DNA of 64,000 bases, taken from positions 1 through 64,000 of the forward strand of contig JACCEN010000008.1 in the NCBI GenBank assembly GCA_013416435.1, read 5' to 3'. Below, in pieces: positions 36,827-45,453 of this stretch. The number at the start of each line of letters is the position of its first letter. Position 1 is the stretch's first letter. The notes beneath the pieces were generated by a model. The model saw nothing but the letters and a program-made list of their open reading frames with translations. It was not told the DNA's origin and made no database searches. The position numbers and the translations under genes were made by a program. Origin of the DNA: Alcaligenaceae bacterium (GTDB lineage: Bacteria > Pseudomonadota > Gammaproteobacteria > Burkholderiales > Burkholderiaceae_B).

Positions 36827-38500
36827 ATGCTAAGAAGAGAGCGATACACCCCTGAAAAGACTACCGGCGCGGCGGGCCCTTGGCGGGGGCTTGGGCTATG
36901 GAATCTATACTTTGCCGCCAAGCTGTTGCTGTATTGGGCGGGATCACTGAACTTCCACGCGTTTTACAACCTGCTCTTCGCCGCTGCGCTGCTGGTGCCC
37001 TTGGCGCCACTCTGGCTGCACCGGCTTCGGCATGCCATAGCGATTCCGTTTGGCATTGCCCTGCTCTACTACGATTCCTGGTTCCCGCCTTTCGATCGCT
37101 TGCTAGCCCAACCCGAGGTGCTCAATTTTTCTCCTGCCTATCTCCTGGAACTGCTGGGGCGGTTCATCAACTGGGATATGGTCGGCGCGGGTTTCATCGT
37201 ACTGGTCGCTTACCTGTTCCTTTCCCAGTGGCTGCGCTTGACCGTATTCAGTGTAGGCGCGCTCGTCCTCGTCGCTCTATCGGACATGGTCTCGTTGCCG
37301 CCCTTTCCCTGGTGGCCGCAGACGATGCCGCCGGCCGCGCAGGCTCAGCTTGCGCAGGGCCCGGAGGCGGGTCGCATCCAGCCCGTCACCCCCGCTGCCG
37401 GCGCTGCGCCGCAAGGCAAGCCGACCAACGAGCAGCTCAACCTGGCGCTGCAGACATTCTACGACCAGGAAAAAACGCGGCAGACGCAGTTTCCGGCATC
37501 GAATACGGCAGCGCCCTTTGATGTGCTGCTGATCAATGTCTGTTCCATGTCCTGGGACGATCTCAGGCAGAGCGGGCTCGAAGCGCATCCCTTGCTCGCG
37601 AACATGGATCTGATTTTTGACGATTTCAATTCCGCGACGGCCTACAGTGGTCCCGCCGTTCTCAGGCTGATGCGCGCGAGCTGTGGTCAGCCTTCGCATT
37701 CGGAAATCTATCAGCCGGCGCCCGACCAATGCTACTTGCTGGAGAACTTGCGCCGCCTGGGCTTCGAGACCAGGACGGTACTCAACCATAACGGAGAATT
37801 CCAGGGTTTTCTTGAAGAGATCACGGCCGGCGGGCGTTTTCCCAAGCCTTATATTCCGACCGAGGTCCGCCCGTCCATGACCGGTTTCGATGGCTCGCCC
37901 ATCTGGGACGACCTGGAGACGCTGGGGCGCTGGTGGAAGACGCGCGAGGCGTCGGGCACCGAGCGTACCGCCTTGCTGTACAACACGATTACGCTGCATG
38001 ACGGGAACCGCGAGGCGACGGCCGACGGCGGCGGCCGGTCATCGCCCTTTCTTACCCGTGCCCAGAGGCTGCTCGACGAACTCAATGCCTTCATTGGCCA
38101 GCTGGAGAAAAGCGGCCGGCCGGTCGTGCTGATATTGGTGCCCGAGCACGGGGCGGCGCTCAAGGGCGACAGGATGCAAATCGCCGGCATGCGCGAGATC
38201 CCCACGCCCGACATCACGCACGTACCGGTGGGCGTGCGTGTCATTGGAGCAAAGGGACGCGTTGCGCAAGAGCCGTGGCGGGTGGAAGGCCAGACCAGCC
38301 ACTTGGCCTTGTCGGAGCTGTTGGCGCGCATGATCGCCAAAGATGTGTTTGCTCAGGAAAAAATCGACTGGAAGGCACTCGCAGCCGACCTTCCCGAAAC
38401 CAAGCCGGTTTCCGAGAACGACGGAACGGTCATGATGCCTTATAACGACGTGCCTTATGTACGCCTGGGCAATCGCAACTGGATCGAGTATCCACGTTAG
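36827..38500 (+). CDS. bcsG: Cellulose phosphoethanolamine transferase BcsG
   Basis: The 557-residue protein has N-terminal membrane helices and a periplasmic alkaline-phosphatase-like domain. In E. coli BcsG moves phosphoethanolamine from phosphatidylethanolamine to glucose C6 of cellulose. The catalytic region INVCSMSWDD (Ser at about 240), the disulfide-region RASCGQPSH, the zinc-site His in ITLHDGN and EH in VPEHGAALKGDRMQ (about 440-441) all match. AGGA lies 6 bases before the ATG. This is strong evidence that cluster II makes pEtN-cellulose. Confidence 0.93.
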   Translation: MLRRERYTPEKTTGAAGPWRGLGLWNLYFAAKLLLYWAGSLNFHAFYNLLFAAALLVPLAPLWLHRLRHAIAIPFGIALLYYDSWFPPFDRLLAQPEVLNFSPAYLLELLGRFINWDMVGAGFIVLVAYLFLSQWLRLTVFSVGALVLVALSDMVSLPPFPWWPQTMPPAAQAQLAQGPEAGRIQPVTPAAGAAPQGKPTNEQLNLALQTFYDQEKTRQTQFPASNTAAPFDVLLINVCSMSWDDLRQSGLEAHPLLANMDLIFDDFNSATAYSGPAVLRLMRASCGQPSHSEIYQPAPDQCYLLENLRRLGFETRTVLNHNGEFQGFLEEITAGGRFPKPYIPTEVRPSMTGFDGSPIWDDLETLGRWWKTREASGTERTALLYNTITLHDGNREATADGGGRSSPFLTRAQRLLDELNAFIGQLEKSGRPVVLILVPEHGAALKGDRMQIAGMREIPTPDITHVPVGVRVIGAKGRVAQEPWRVEGQTSHLALSELLARMIAKDVFAQEKIDWKALAADLPETKPVSENDGTVMMPYNDVPYVRLGNRNWIEYPR

Positions 38501-38511
38501 GGGGCGGAGTC

Positions 38512-38748
38512 ATGCACAACACAAGCGATCGCGCTCCCCTCGCACTGCAGGCCGATGATGTCGTGTCGCTGAAAGAGCACCTGCCTCGGGGCGGATTCGA
38601 TTATGTGGACGTCGCTGCCGCGCAAGCGCACCAGGAAGCGCTCCGGCGCTGGCCCTTGTTGGCGGAAACGCACGCCTTTGGGCGCCTGGAGCACGGCGGT
38701 GAAGCGGATGCCCGGACAGCCCAGGACGCATACGGAGAACCGAGTTGA
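38512..38748 (+). CDS. bcsR: Cellulose biosynthesis regulator BcsR
   Basis: The 78-residue product has the BcsR core: FDYVDVAAAQ followed by ALRRWPLLAET, as in E. coli BcsR (62 residues). BcsR forms a complex with BcsQ that binds BcsE and stabilises the synthase. GGAG precedes the ATG. It ends four bases into bcsQ. The C-terminal 20 residues are not conserved. Confidence 0.85.
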   Translation: MHNTSDRAPLALQADDVVSLKEHLPRGGFDYVDVAAAQAHQEALRRWPLLAETHAFGRLEHGGEADARTAQDAYGEPS

Positions 38749-39473
38749 AGGTGATCAGTTCCTGGGGCCTGCGCGGCGGGGTCGGCAATACGAGCATGCT
38801 TGCCATGCTCGGCGATGCCTTGCACGCCATGGGCGAGCCGGTGCTGCTCATCGATTTGAACCGGTCCGATATGTTGCGCCTGCATTTCAATATTCCGTTT
38901 TCGGACCGCCACGGCTGGGCCGCCGCAAGCCTCGCGCGGCTGCCTTGGCACGAGCAGGCCTATTTTCTTGAAGAGGGCTTATGGCTATTGCCATATGGCA
39001 GGGACGCCCGGCAGGGCGGCGGCACACACAAGGACTTGCCGGAGGATCCCGACGCGTTCTGGTGCTCGGCTCTGGGCAGGCTGGCTGAGCGGTTTTCCTG
39101 GGTATTGTTCGACTTGCCCTCTGGTGGCGGCGAGTTCCCGTTGCTGCGCAAGCGGTCCGACCTGGACCTTCTCGTGACCACCGCGGATGCGGGCTGCCAT
39201 GTTTTATTGGCGCAAACCCAGTTCGCACCGGAGACGCGCATGTTCGTGAGCACCTTCGACCCCAGCCGGCCGCTCAGCCGGGACCTGCTGCTGGACTGGC
39301 GTCACCGTTATGGATCGCGGCTGCTGCCGGTGCTCATGCATCGGGACGAGGCAGTCCATGAGGCGCTGGCGAAAAAAACCAATGCGTATGCGCGATTCCC
39401 GGACAGCGCGGCTGCCGGCGATGCTCGCGCGCTGGCGACCTGGTGCATGGCGCGGCGAGGTGCTGACGCATGA
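38745..39473 (+). CDS. bcsQ: BcsQ, enterobacterial type (cluster II)
   Basis: The 242-residue protein is a SIMIBI ATPase like E. coli BcsQ, with RGGVGNTS in place of the KGGVGKST Walker A and shared stretches RLHFNIPF, ILFDLP-like VLFDLPSGG and LLPVLMHRDEAVHEALA. E. coli BcsQ also has a changed Walker A (RGGVGTTT), so this is a family trait. It has a TTG start overlapping the bcsR stop, with GGAG upstream. It would pair with BcsR and BcsE. Confidence 0.88.
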   Translation: MKVISSWGLRGGVGNTSMLAMLGDALHAMGEPVLLIDLNRSDMLRLHFNIPFSDRHGWAAASLARLPWHEQAYFLEEGLWLLPYGRDARQGGGTHKDLPEDPDAFWCSALGRLAERFSWVLFDLPSGGGEFPLLRKRSDLDLLVTTADAGCHVLLAQTQFAPETRMFVSTFDPSRPLSRDLLLDWRHRYGSRLLPVLMHRDEAVHEALAKKTNAYARFPDSAAAGDARALATWCMARRGADA

Positions 39474-42097
39474 GCGTGTCGTCTCTCTTTCTCACTTCCA
39501 GGGCGCTTGGCGGGCTGAAGGGCATCCACCGTCAGGCCTGTGATGAATGGAAGATGGGAAAGTGGACGGCTTTCTCCTACACCGTGCTCGTGGTCCTGGC
39601 GCATGTTTTCCTGAAGCTGGAAGGTCCGGCCTGGCAGCGTGTGCGCACCCAATATCGCCCTTGGTTCCTGCATCTGTCGAGTCGTCCCTATCGGCCTGCG
39701 GACCCTTTGCGCTATGCCTTTCAGGCGCTATGGGTATTGTTCATCGTTCCGCCTCAAGAACAGGGCGTGCCGATCTGGTGGCGGCGTACGAAAGCGATCT
39801 GGACGGGCATGGCAGCAAGGTTGCTGGCGGTCCGCGGCGGCATCATTGCCCGCTTGCAGCATGCCCCCGCCGGACTGCGCGAAACCCCGCTTGCGCATCG
39901 CGCCCAAAAGGCGCTGGGCGGCATGGGCAGAAGCGCGCGGCGCACGCTGTACGTGGCCCTGGCATGCCTGGCGCTAGCACTCACTGTGCTCTTGATCACG
40001 CAGCCTTTCACTCTGTTCGCGCAATTCCTGTTCGTCGTCCTGCTATGGGGCCTGGCCATGGCCGTGCGCCGCATCCCCGGGCAGTTTTCGACTTTCATGC
40101 TGATTGTGCTGTCGTTGACGGTATCTTGCCGCTATATATGGTGGCGCTACACATCGACGTTGAACATGAGCGACCCCATGGATGTATTCTTTGGCTCGTT
40201 GCTGCTGGGCGCCGAAACGTATTCGTGGATCGTCCTGGTGCTGGGTTATGTGCAGACGGCCATGCCGCTGCGGCGTCCTCCCGCGGCATTGCCCGAGGAC
40301 ACCGGCGCGTGGCCGACGGTCGACCTCATGATACCGACCTACAACGAGGACCTGAGCGTTGTGGCGCCCACCGTCTATGCGGCGCTGGGCATGGATTGGC
40401 CCAAGGATAAACTGCGCATCCATCTGCTGGATGATGGCCGGCGCGAGGCCTTCCGCGCCTTTGCCGAAAAGGTCGGCATCCACTACATCATCCGGCCGGA
40501 CGGCCGGCACGCCAAGGCAGGCAATCTCAATCATGCGCTGGGCAAGACCGACGGCGACCTGGTGGCGATCTTTGATTGCGATCACATCCCGACGCGCTCC
40601 TTCCTGCAAATGACGGTGGGCTGGTTCCTGAAAGACCCCAAACTGGCGCTGGTGCAGACACCTCATCACTTCTTTTCGCCGGACCCCTTCGAGCGCAACC
40701 TGGGGCATTTCGGCACCCAGCCCAACGAGAACACGCTGTTCTACGGACTGGTCCAGGATGGAAACGACCTATGGAACGCGGCGTTCTTCTGCGGGTCCTG
40801 CGCCGTATTGCGCCGCAGCGCCATCGAATCCATTGGTGGATTTGCCGTCGAAACCGTCACGGAAGACGCGCACACCGCCCTGCGCCTGCACCGTCATGGC
40901 TACAATTCGGCCTACCTTCGCATTCCCCAGGCGGCCGGTCTGGCGACCGAAAGCCTGTCGGCGCATATCGGCCAGCGCATACGCTGGGCCCGCGGAATGG
41001 TGCAGATCTTCCGAACCGACAACCCTCTGTTCGGCAAGGGCCTGAGCTTTTTCCAGCGGCTGTGCTACGTGAATGCCATGCTGCATTTTCTGTCGGGCAT
41101 ACCCCGCATCATCTACCTGACCGCCCCGCTGGCGTTCCTGCTGGCGCACGCCTACATCATCTATGCGCCGGCGGTCGCCATATTGCTGAATGTGGTGCCG
41201 CACATGGTGCATGCCAACCTGACCAATGCGCATACCCAGGGGCCATACCGCCGGACATTCTGGGGCGAGATCTATGAAACCGTCCTGGCGTGGTATATCG
41301 CCCGTCCCACCACGGTTGCGCTGTTCGCCCCGCGCAAGGGCTCTTTCAACGTGACCGCCAAGGGCGGGCTGGTGGAGCAGCAATACTTCGACTGGTCGAT
41401 CTCGCATCCCTATGTATGGCTGGCGCTCGCCAATTTCGCCGGGCTGGGTTTCGGCATCTGGCGCATATTCACCGGACCCCCGCATGAAGTCCCAACCGTG
41501 CTGATCACCATGGCATGGGTGTTCTACAACCTGGTGATACTGGGCGGTGCAATTGCCGTGGCGGCGGAAGTCAAGCAGATACGCCAGAGCCATCGTGTCC
41601 CGGCTTCTTTGCCGGCGCATCTGCAACTGGCCGACGGGCATGTGTATCCCGCGATTCTGACCGACTTTTCCGAAGGAGGATCGGGGCTCACCCTGAATAG
41701 CCATCGCCGCATGGGCCGGGGCGATCCGGTCAATTTGCTATTGGCGCGAGGCGAGCGGCGATTCAGCTTTTCCGGGAAAGTCGGGCGCTGCATCGGAAAC
41801 AGCGTAGGCATTGAGTTCGATCCCATGTCACAGGAACAGCAGATCGACTTCGTGCAGTGCACCTTTGCACGGGCCGACTCCTGGCTGGCCTGGCAGGACC
41901 GATTTACGCCGGATCGGCCGCTGCATGGCTTGCGCGACATCGTGATCATGGGCTTTGGCGGCTATAAGCGCCTTGCCGAACATCTGCCTTTTCCTTTGAG
42001 TGCTGTATTGAATGGCGCCATCAAGCTGGCGACATGGACGATCTCGTTCCTGCCGCGCCGGCAACCGGCCACCCATTCTCTTAAACATCTGGTTTGA
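39470..42097 (+). CDS. bcsA: Cellulose synthase catalytic subunit BcsA (cluster II)
   Basis: The 875-residue enzyme matches the E. coli-type BcsA (872 residues), with an N-terminal extension of about 130 residues absent from the cluster I enzyme. Catalytic motifs are DD at 321-322, DCD at 369-371, TED with Asp466 and QRIRW at 502-506. The PilZ domain keeps RQSHR (705-709) and DFSEGG (from 732), so c-di-GMP activation is expected. Its start overlaps bcsQ by four bases. Confidence 0.96.
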   Translation: MSVSSLFLTSRALGGLKGIHRQACDEWKMGKWTAFSYTVLVVLAHVFLKLEGPAWQRVRTQYRPWFLHLSSRPYRPADPLRYAFQALWVLFIVPPQEQGVPIWWRRTKAIWTGMAARLLAVRGGIIARLQHAPAGLRETPLAHRAQKALGGMGRSARRTLYVALACLALALTVLLITQPFTLFAQFLFVVLLWGLAMAVRRIPGQFSTFMLIVLSLTVSCRYIWWRYTSTLNMSDPMDVFFGSLLLGAETYSWIVLVLGYVQTAMPLRRPPAALPEDTGAWPTVDLMIPTYNEDLSVVAPTVYAALGMDWPKDKLRIHLLDDGRREAFRAFAEKVGIHYIIRPDGRHAKAGNLNHALGKTDGDLVAIFDCDHIPTRSFLQMTVGWFLKDPKLALVQTPHHFFSPDPFERNLGHFGTQPNENTLFYGLVQDGNDLWNAAFFCGSCAVLRRSAIESIGGFAVETVTEDAHTALRLHRHGYNSAYLRIPQAAGLATESLSAHIGQRIRWARGMVQIFRTDNPLFGKGLSFFQRLCYVNAMLHFLSGIPRIIYLTAPLAFLLAHAYIIYAPAVAILLNVVPHMVHANLTNAHTQGPYRRTFWGEIYETVLAWYIARPTTVALFAPRKGSFNVTAKGGLVEQQYFDWSISHPYVWLALANFAGLGFGIWRIFTGPPHEVPTVLITMAWVFYNLVILGGAIAVAAEVKQIRQSHRVPASLPAHLQLADGHVYPAILTDFSEGGSGLTLNSHRRMGRGDPVNLLLARGERRFSFSGKVGRCIGNSVGIEFDPMSQEQQIDFVQCTFARADSWLAWQDRFTPDRPLHGLRDIVIMGFGGYKRLAEHLPFPLSAVLNGAIKLATWTISFLPRRQPATHSLKHLV

Positions 42098-42101
42098 GTC
42101 T

Positions 42102-44351
42102 ATGCATTGTTCCCTGCGTGCTTTCTTCTTATGGTTTCTTGCCTTGCTGGCCATCCTGGCACCGGCGCATGGGCTATTGCGGGCACAGGAGCTGAAGCCT
42201 GAACAGTCGTCTTTCACGCTGGCGCTGCCGCAGCTGGCCCAGGGCTCGGAATTCAAGCTGTACGGCGTACGCAATCGCCAGACGCTGGAGTTCACCTTGC
42301 GTAGCGACCAGATGGTCAGCCATGCCAGCCTGAACCTCGTATTCACGCCTTCTCCCGCGCTGCTGCCCAAGCTCTCGCATTTGCGCGTGTATCTGAACGA
42401 CGAACTGATGGGGGTCGTGTCGGTCGACGAAGCGCTGGCCGGCCGGCAACAGCGGCATGTCCTGGCGCTCGATCCGCAGTTCCTGGCGTCCTTCAACCGG
42501 GTCAGCCTGGAGTTCGTCGGCCACTACACCGATATCTGCGAGGACCTGGCGCACAGCTCCCTGTGGCTGGATATCAGCCGCCAGACCCATATCGTGATCA
42601 ACCAGCAGGCTTTGCCGCTGGCGAACGATCTTTCTTATTTCCCAGAGCCGTTTTTCGACAAGAACGATATGGCCGTCCAAGAGCTGCCGTTCGTCTTCGC
42701 GGGCACGCCTTCCATTGCGCGCTTGCAGGCGGCGTCGGTCCTTGCCTCTTATTTCGGCAGCCAGGCCAAATGGAAATCGCTGCGTTTTCCGGTGTCCTAC
42801 GATGCCCTGCCGTCCGGCCACGCGGTCATCTTCGCCGTCAACGGCCAAAGGCCCGGCGTCCTGAAGGCCTACCCCGACGTGGAAGGGCCGACGGTGGAAA
42901 TGATCAGCGCGCCCGACAATCCTTACCAGAAACTGCTGCTCGTCCTGGGGCGCAATGACGAGGACTTGAGCATGGCGGTGGCGGCCCTGGCCCTGGGCGG
43001 ACCGCTGTTTCGAGGCCAGAGCGTGCAGGTCGACGAGGTGGCGACCCTGGCGGCGCGCAAGCCGTACGATGCGCCGAACTGGATGCCCACCGATCGTCCC
43101 GTGCTGTTCTCGGAGCTGGAAGAGTATCCCGGCCAGCTGGAGGTCGAGGGACTGCATCCCCGGCCGATCACGATCCGCCTGAACCTCCCTCCAGACCTTT
43201 TCGTATGGCGCAATAACGGTATCCCCATGGACGTTCGCTATCGCTATACGGCGCCCAGGACCGACGACGCCTCCAGGCTCACCTTGAGTCTCAATGGCCG
43301 CTACATGGACAGCTATCCACTGTTGCCCGACGCGGCGCGCGGCGGGCTCGCGCGCGTTCGCCTGCCGGTGCTCAGCAACGACCCATCGCTCAACAACGAA
43401 AGCCTGGTCATACCCGCGCTCAAGATCGGGTCGCACAACCAGATCCGGTTCGATTTTTCCTACGCCAGCACGCAAGGCGCGTCGCAGCCCGGCCTATGCA
43501 AAACGGTGCTGCCGGTCGATATGCGTGCTGCGATCGACGGCAATTCGGTGATCGACTTTTCGGGCTATGAGCATTATCTCGAAATGCCGAACCTGGGTGC
43601 TTTCGCCGGCAGCGGATTTCCCTTCAGCCGCATGGCGGACCTGTCCGAGACCGTCGTCGTCATGCCGCCGGAGCCGACGCCCGGCCAGGCGTCGGTCTTG
43701 TTGGAAACGCTCGGCCTCATCGGTTCTCAGGTCGGCTACCCCGCATACAAACTGCGCTTGATGGACAACTGGGATGCGGCCAGCCGGATCGATGCAGACT
43801 TGCTATGGATAGGACAGACTCCCGACGGCTTCGGAAGCAGGCCGGATGCCAACCTGCTGCTGGAAGATACGATGGCTCGCTTGCGCATGCCCAGGAGGTC
43901 GGGCTGGGGAGGCGAGGACAATCCCCGCACCCAGTATTCGAGCCGCAGCGACATGGACGCGGTGTCTCAGGTAGGCGTCCGGGCGAACGCCCCCATTGCC
44001 GCCATCGTCGGCATGCAATCCAGCCGTTTTCCCCAGCGCAGCCTGGTCGGCCTGATGGCCGTCACCGACGAAGACTATGCATTGCTGCGCAATGCCATCG
44101 CGGATCCGGGCAAGCGTGACGCCATGCAAGGTTCGGTCGTCATCGTCCGCGAATCCGGAGTGGCCAGCGAAACCGTCGGGCCGCGCTATTTCTCGGGGAA
44201 GCTTGGCTGGTGGCAATTGATCTGGTTCCACCTTTCCGACAGGCCCGTCCTGCTTTCGGGAATCGCCGTGTTCGCCGTCGTGCTGATCGCCTTCCTGCTT
44301 TGGAAGTCGTTGCGCTGGGTGGCCCGGCGCCGGCTGTCCAAAGATGCGTAA
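42102..44351 (+). CDS. bcsB: Cellulose synthase subunit BcsB (cluster II)
   Basis: The 749-residue protein has a signal peptide, the BcsB periplasmic domains (GHYTDICEDLAHSSLWLDI, ARKPYDAPNW, GFPFSRMADLSET) and a C-terminal membrane helix (LLSGIAVFAVVLIAFLLW) with a basic tail. It is much closer to the enterobacterial BcsB than to the three cluster I copies. The ATG at 42102 lies five bases after bcsA; the ribosome binding site is weak, so coupling to bcsA translation is likely. Confidence 0.94.
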   Translation: MHCSLRAFFLWFLALLAILAPAHGLLRAQELKPEQSSFTLALPQLAQGSEFKLYGVRNRQTLEFTLRSDQMVSHASLNLVFTPSPALLPKLSHLRVYLNDELMGVVSVDEALAGRQQRHVLALDPQFLASFNRVSLEFVGHYTDICEDLAHSSLWLDISRQTHIVINQQALPLANDLSYFPEPFFDKNDMAVQELPFVFAGTPSIARLQAASVLASYFGSQAKWKSLRFPVSYDALPSGHAVIFAVNGQRPGVLKAYPDVEGPTVEMISAPDNPYQKLLLVLGRNDEDLSMAVAALALGGPLFRGQSVQVDEVATLAARKPYDAPNWMPTDRPVLFSELEEYPGQLEVEGLHPRPITIRLNLPPDLFVWRNNGIPMDVRYRYTAPRTDDASRLTLSLNGRYMDSYPLLPDAARGGLARVRLPVLSNDPSLNNESLVIPALKIGSHNQIRFDFSYASTQGASQPGLCKTVLPVDMRAAIDGNSVIDFSGYEHYLEMPNLGAFAGSGFPFSRMADLSETVVVMPPEPTPGQASVLLETLGLIGSQVGYPAYKLRLMDNWDAASRIDADLLWIGQTPDGFGSRPDANLLLEDTMARLRMPRRSGWGGEDNPRTQYSSRSDMDAVSQVGVRANAPIAAIVGMQSSRFPQRSLVGLMAVTDEDYALLRNAIADPGKRDAMQGSVVIVRESGVASETVGPRYFSGKLGWWQLIWFHLSDRPVLLSGIAVFAVVLIAFLLWKSLRWVARRRLSKDA

Positions 44352-45453
44352 ACGGTTTGCTCTGGCCTGCATGCTTGCCTCCCTGGCTTTGCCGGCGGCC
44401 GGATATGCCGCGTGCGAAGGCTCGGGCGGTTGGCCGCGCTGGGAACAGGTCCGCGCCCAAATGATCAGCCCCGAGGGCCGCGTGATCGACCATTCCGACG
44501 AAAGGCAGATCACCACGTCGGAAGGCCAGAGCTATGCCATGTTTTTTGCGCTGGTCGACAACGACCGCACATTGTTTCGCCGGTTGGCGCGCTGGACCGA
44601 ACAGAATCTGGCGCGCGGTGACTTCACCTCGCATCTGCCGTCCTGGCTGTGGGGCAGGCGCGCGTCCGGAGAATGGGGTGTGCTCGATGAGAACTCCGCC
44701 GCGGATTCCGATCTGTGGATCGCCTACAGCCTGCTGGAGGCCGGACGCCTCTGGCGGGAGCGCAGCTATACCGTGCTGGGTACGCTGCTCTTGCAGAGAA
44801 TGGCGCGTGAGGAAGTCGCCGATCTTCCCGGCCTGGGCATGACTTTGCTTCCCGGCGCGCAGGGCTTCGTTCACGAGCATCGCTGGAAGCTGAACCCCAG
44901 TTATCTGCCCCCGCAGCTGGCGCAGCGAGCGGCAGTGCTGCTGGCCGGGTCGTGGGAGACGCTGGCATCGGGTGCGAGCCGCTTTCTGATCGACAGCGCC
45001 CCCAAGGGGCTGGCGCCGGACTGGATCAGCTGGACGCCCAAAGGCTTCGAAGCCACGGCGGAAGACGAAATGACGGGCAGCTATGACGCGATCCGGGTAT
45101 ACCTGTGGGTGGGCATGCTGCACGACGAAGCGCCGCACGCCCGGGCGCTCAAGCGGCATTTCAAAGCCTTGCGTCCTTATGTTTCCAGCCAAGGTGTGCC
45201 GCCCGAAAAGATCGACGTTCAACGGGGCGCGGCGCAAGGCAACGGGCCCGCGGGGTTCTCGGCGGCCCTGCTGCCCTTGTTCGGCGAGGACGCCGAAGCG
45301 GATGCGCTGCGTGATCGGCTGAAGGGGGTCGCCGGCCAGGACATGGGGTATTACAACCAGATGCTTGCCCTGTTTGGGGAGGGGTGGGATCAAGGCCGCT
45401 ACCGGTTCGACAAAGACGGCAGCTTGATCCCCCGGTGGGAGACCTGCGAATGA
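44344..45453 (+). CDS. bcsZ: Periplasmic endoglucanase BcsZ (cluster II)
   Basis: The 369-residue GH8 enzyme has a signal peptide ending AGYAA, the catalytic SEGQSYAMFFALV stretch and SDLWIAYSLLEAGRLW. Length equals the E. coli enzyme (368). It overlaps bcsB by eight bases and bcsC by four. Confidence 0.95.
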   Translation: MRKRFALACMLASLALPAAGYAACEGSGGWPRWEQVRAQMISPEGRVIDHSDERQITTSEGQSYAMFFALVDNDRTLFRRLARWTEQNLARGDFTSHLPSWLWGRRASGEWGVLDENSAADSDLWIAYSLLEAGRLWRERSYTVLGTLLLQRMAREEVADLPGLGMTLLPGAQGFVHEHRWKLNPSYLPPQLAQRAAVLLAGSWETLASGASRFLIDSAPKGLAPDWISWTPKGFEATAEDEMTGSYDAIRVYLWVGMLHDEAPHARALKRHFKALRPYVSSQGVPPEKIDVQRGAAQGNGPAGFSAALLPLFGEDAEADALRDRLKGVAGQDMGYYNQMLALFGEGWDQGRYRFDKDGSLIPRWETCE

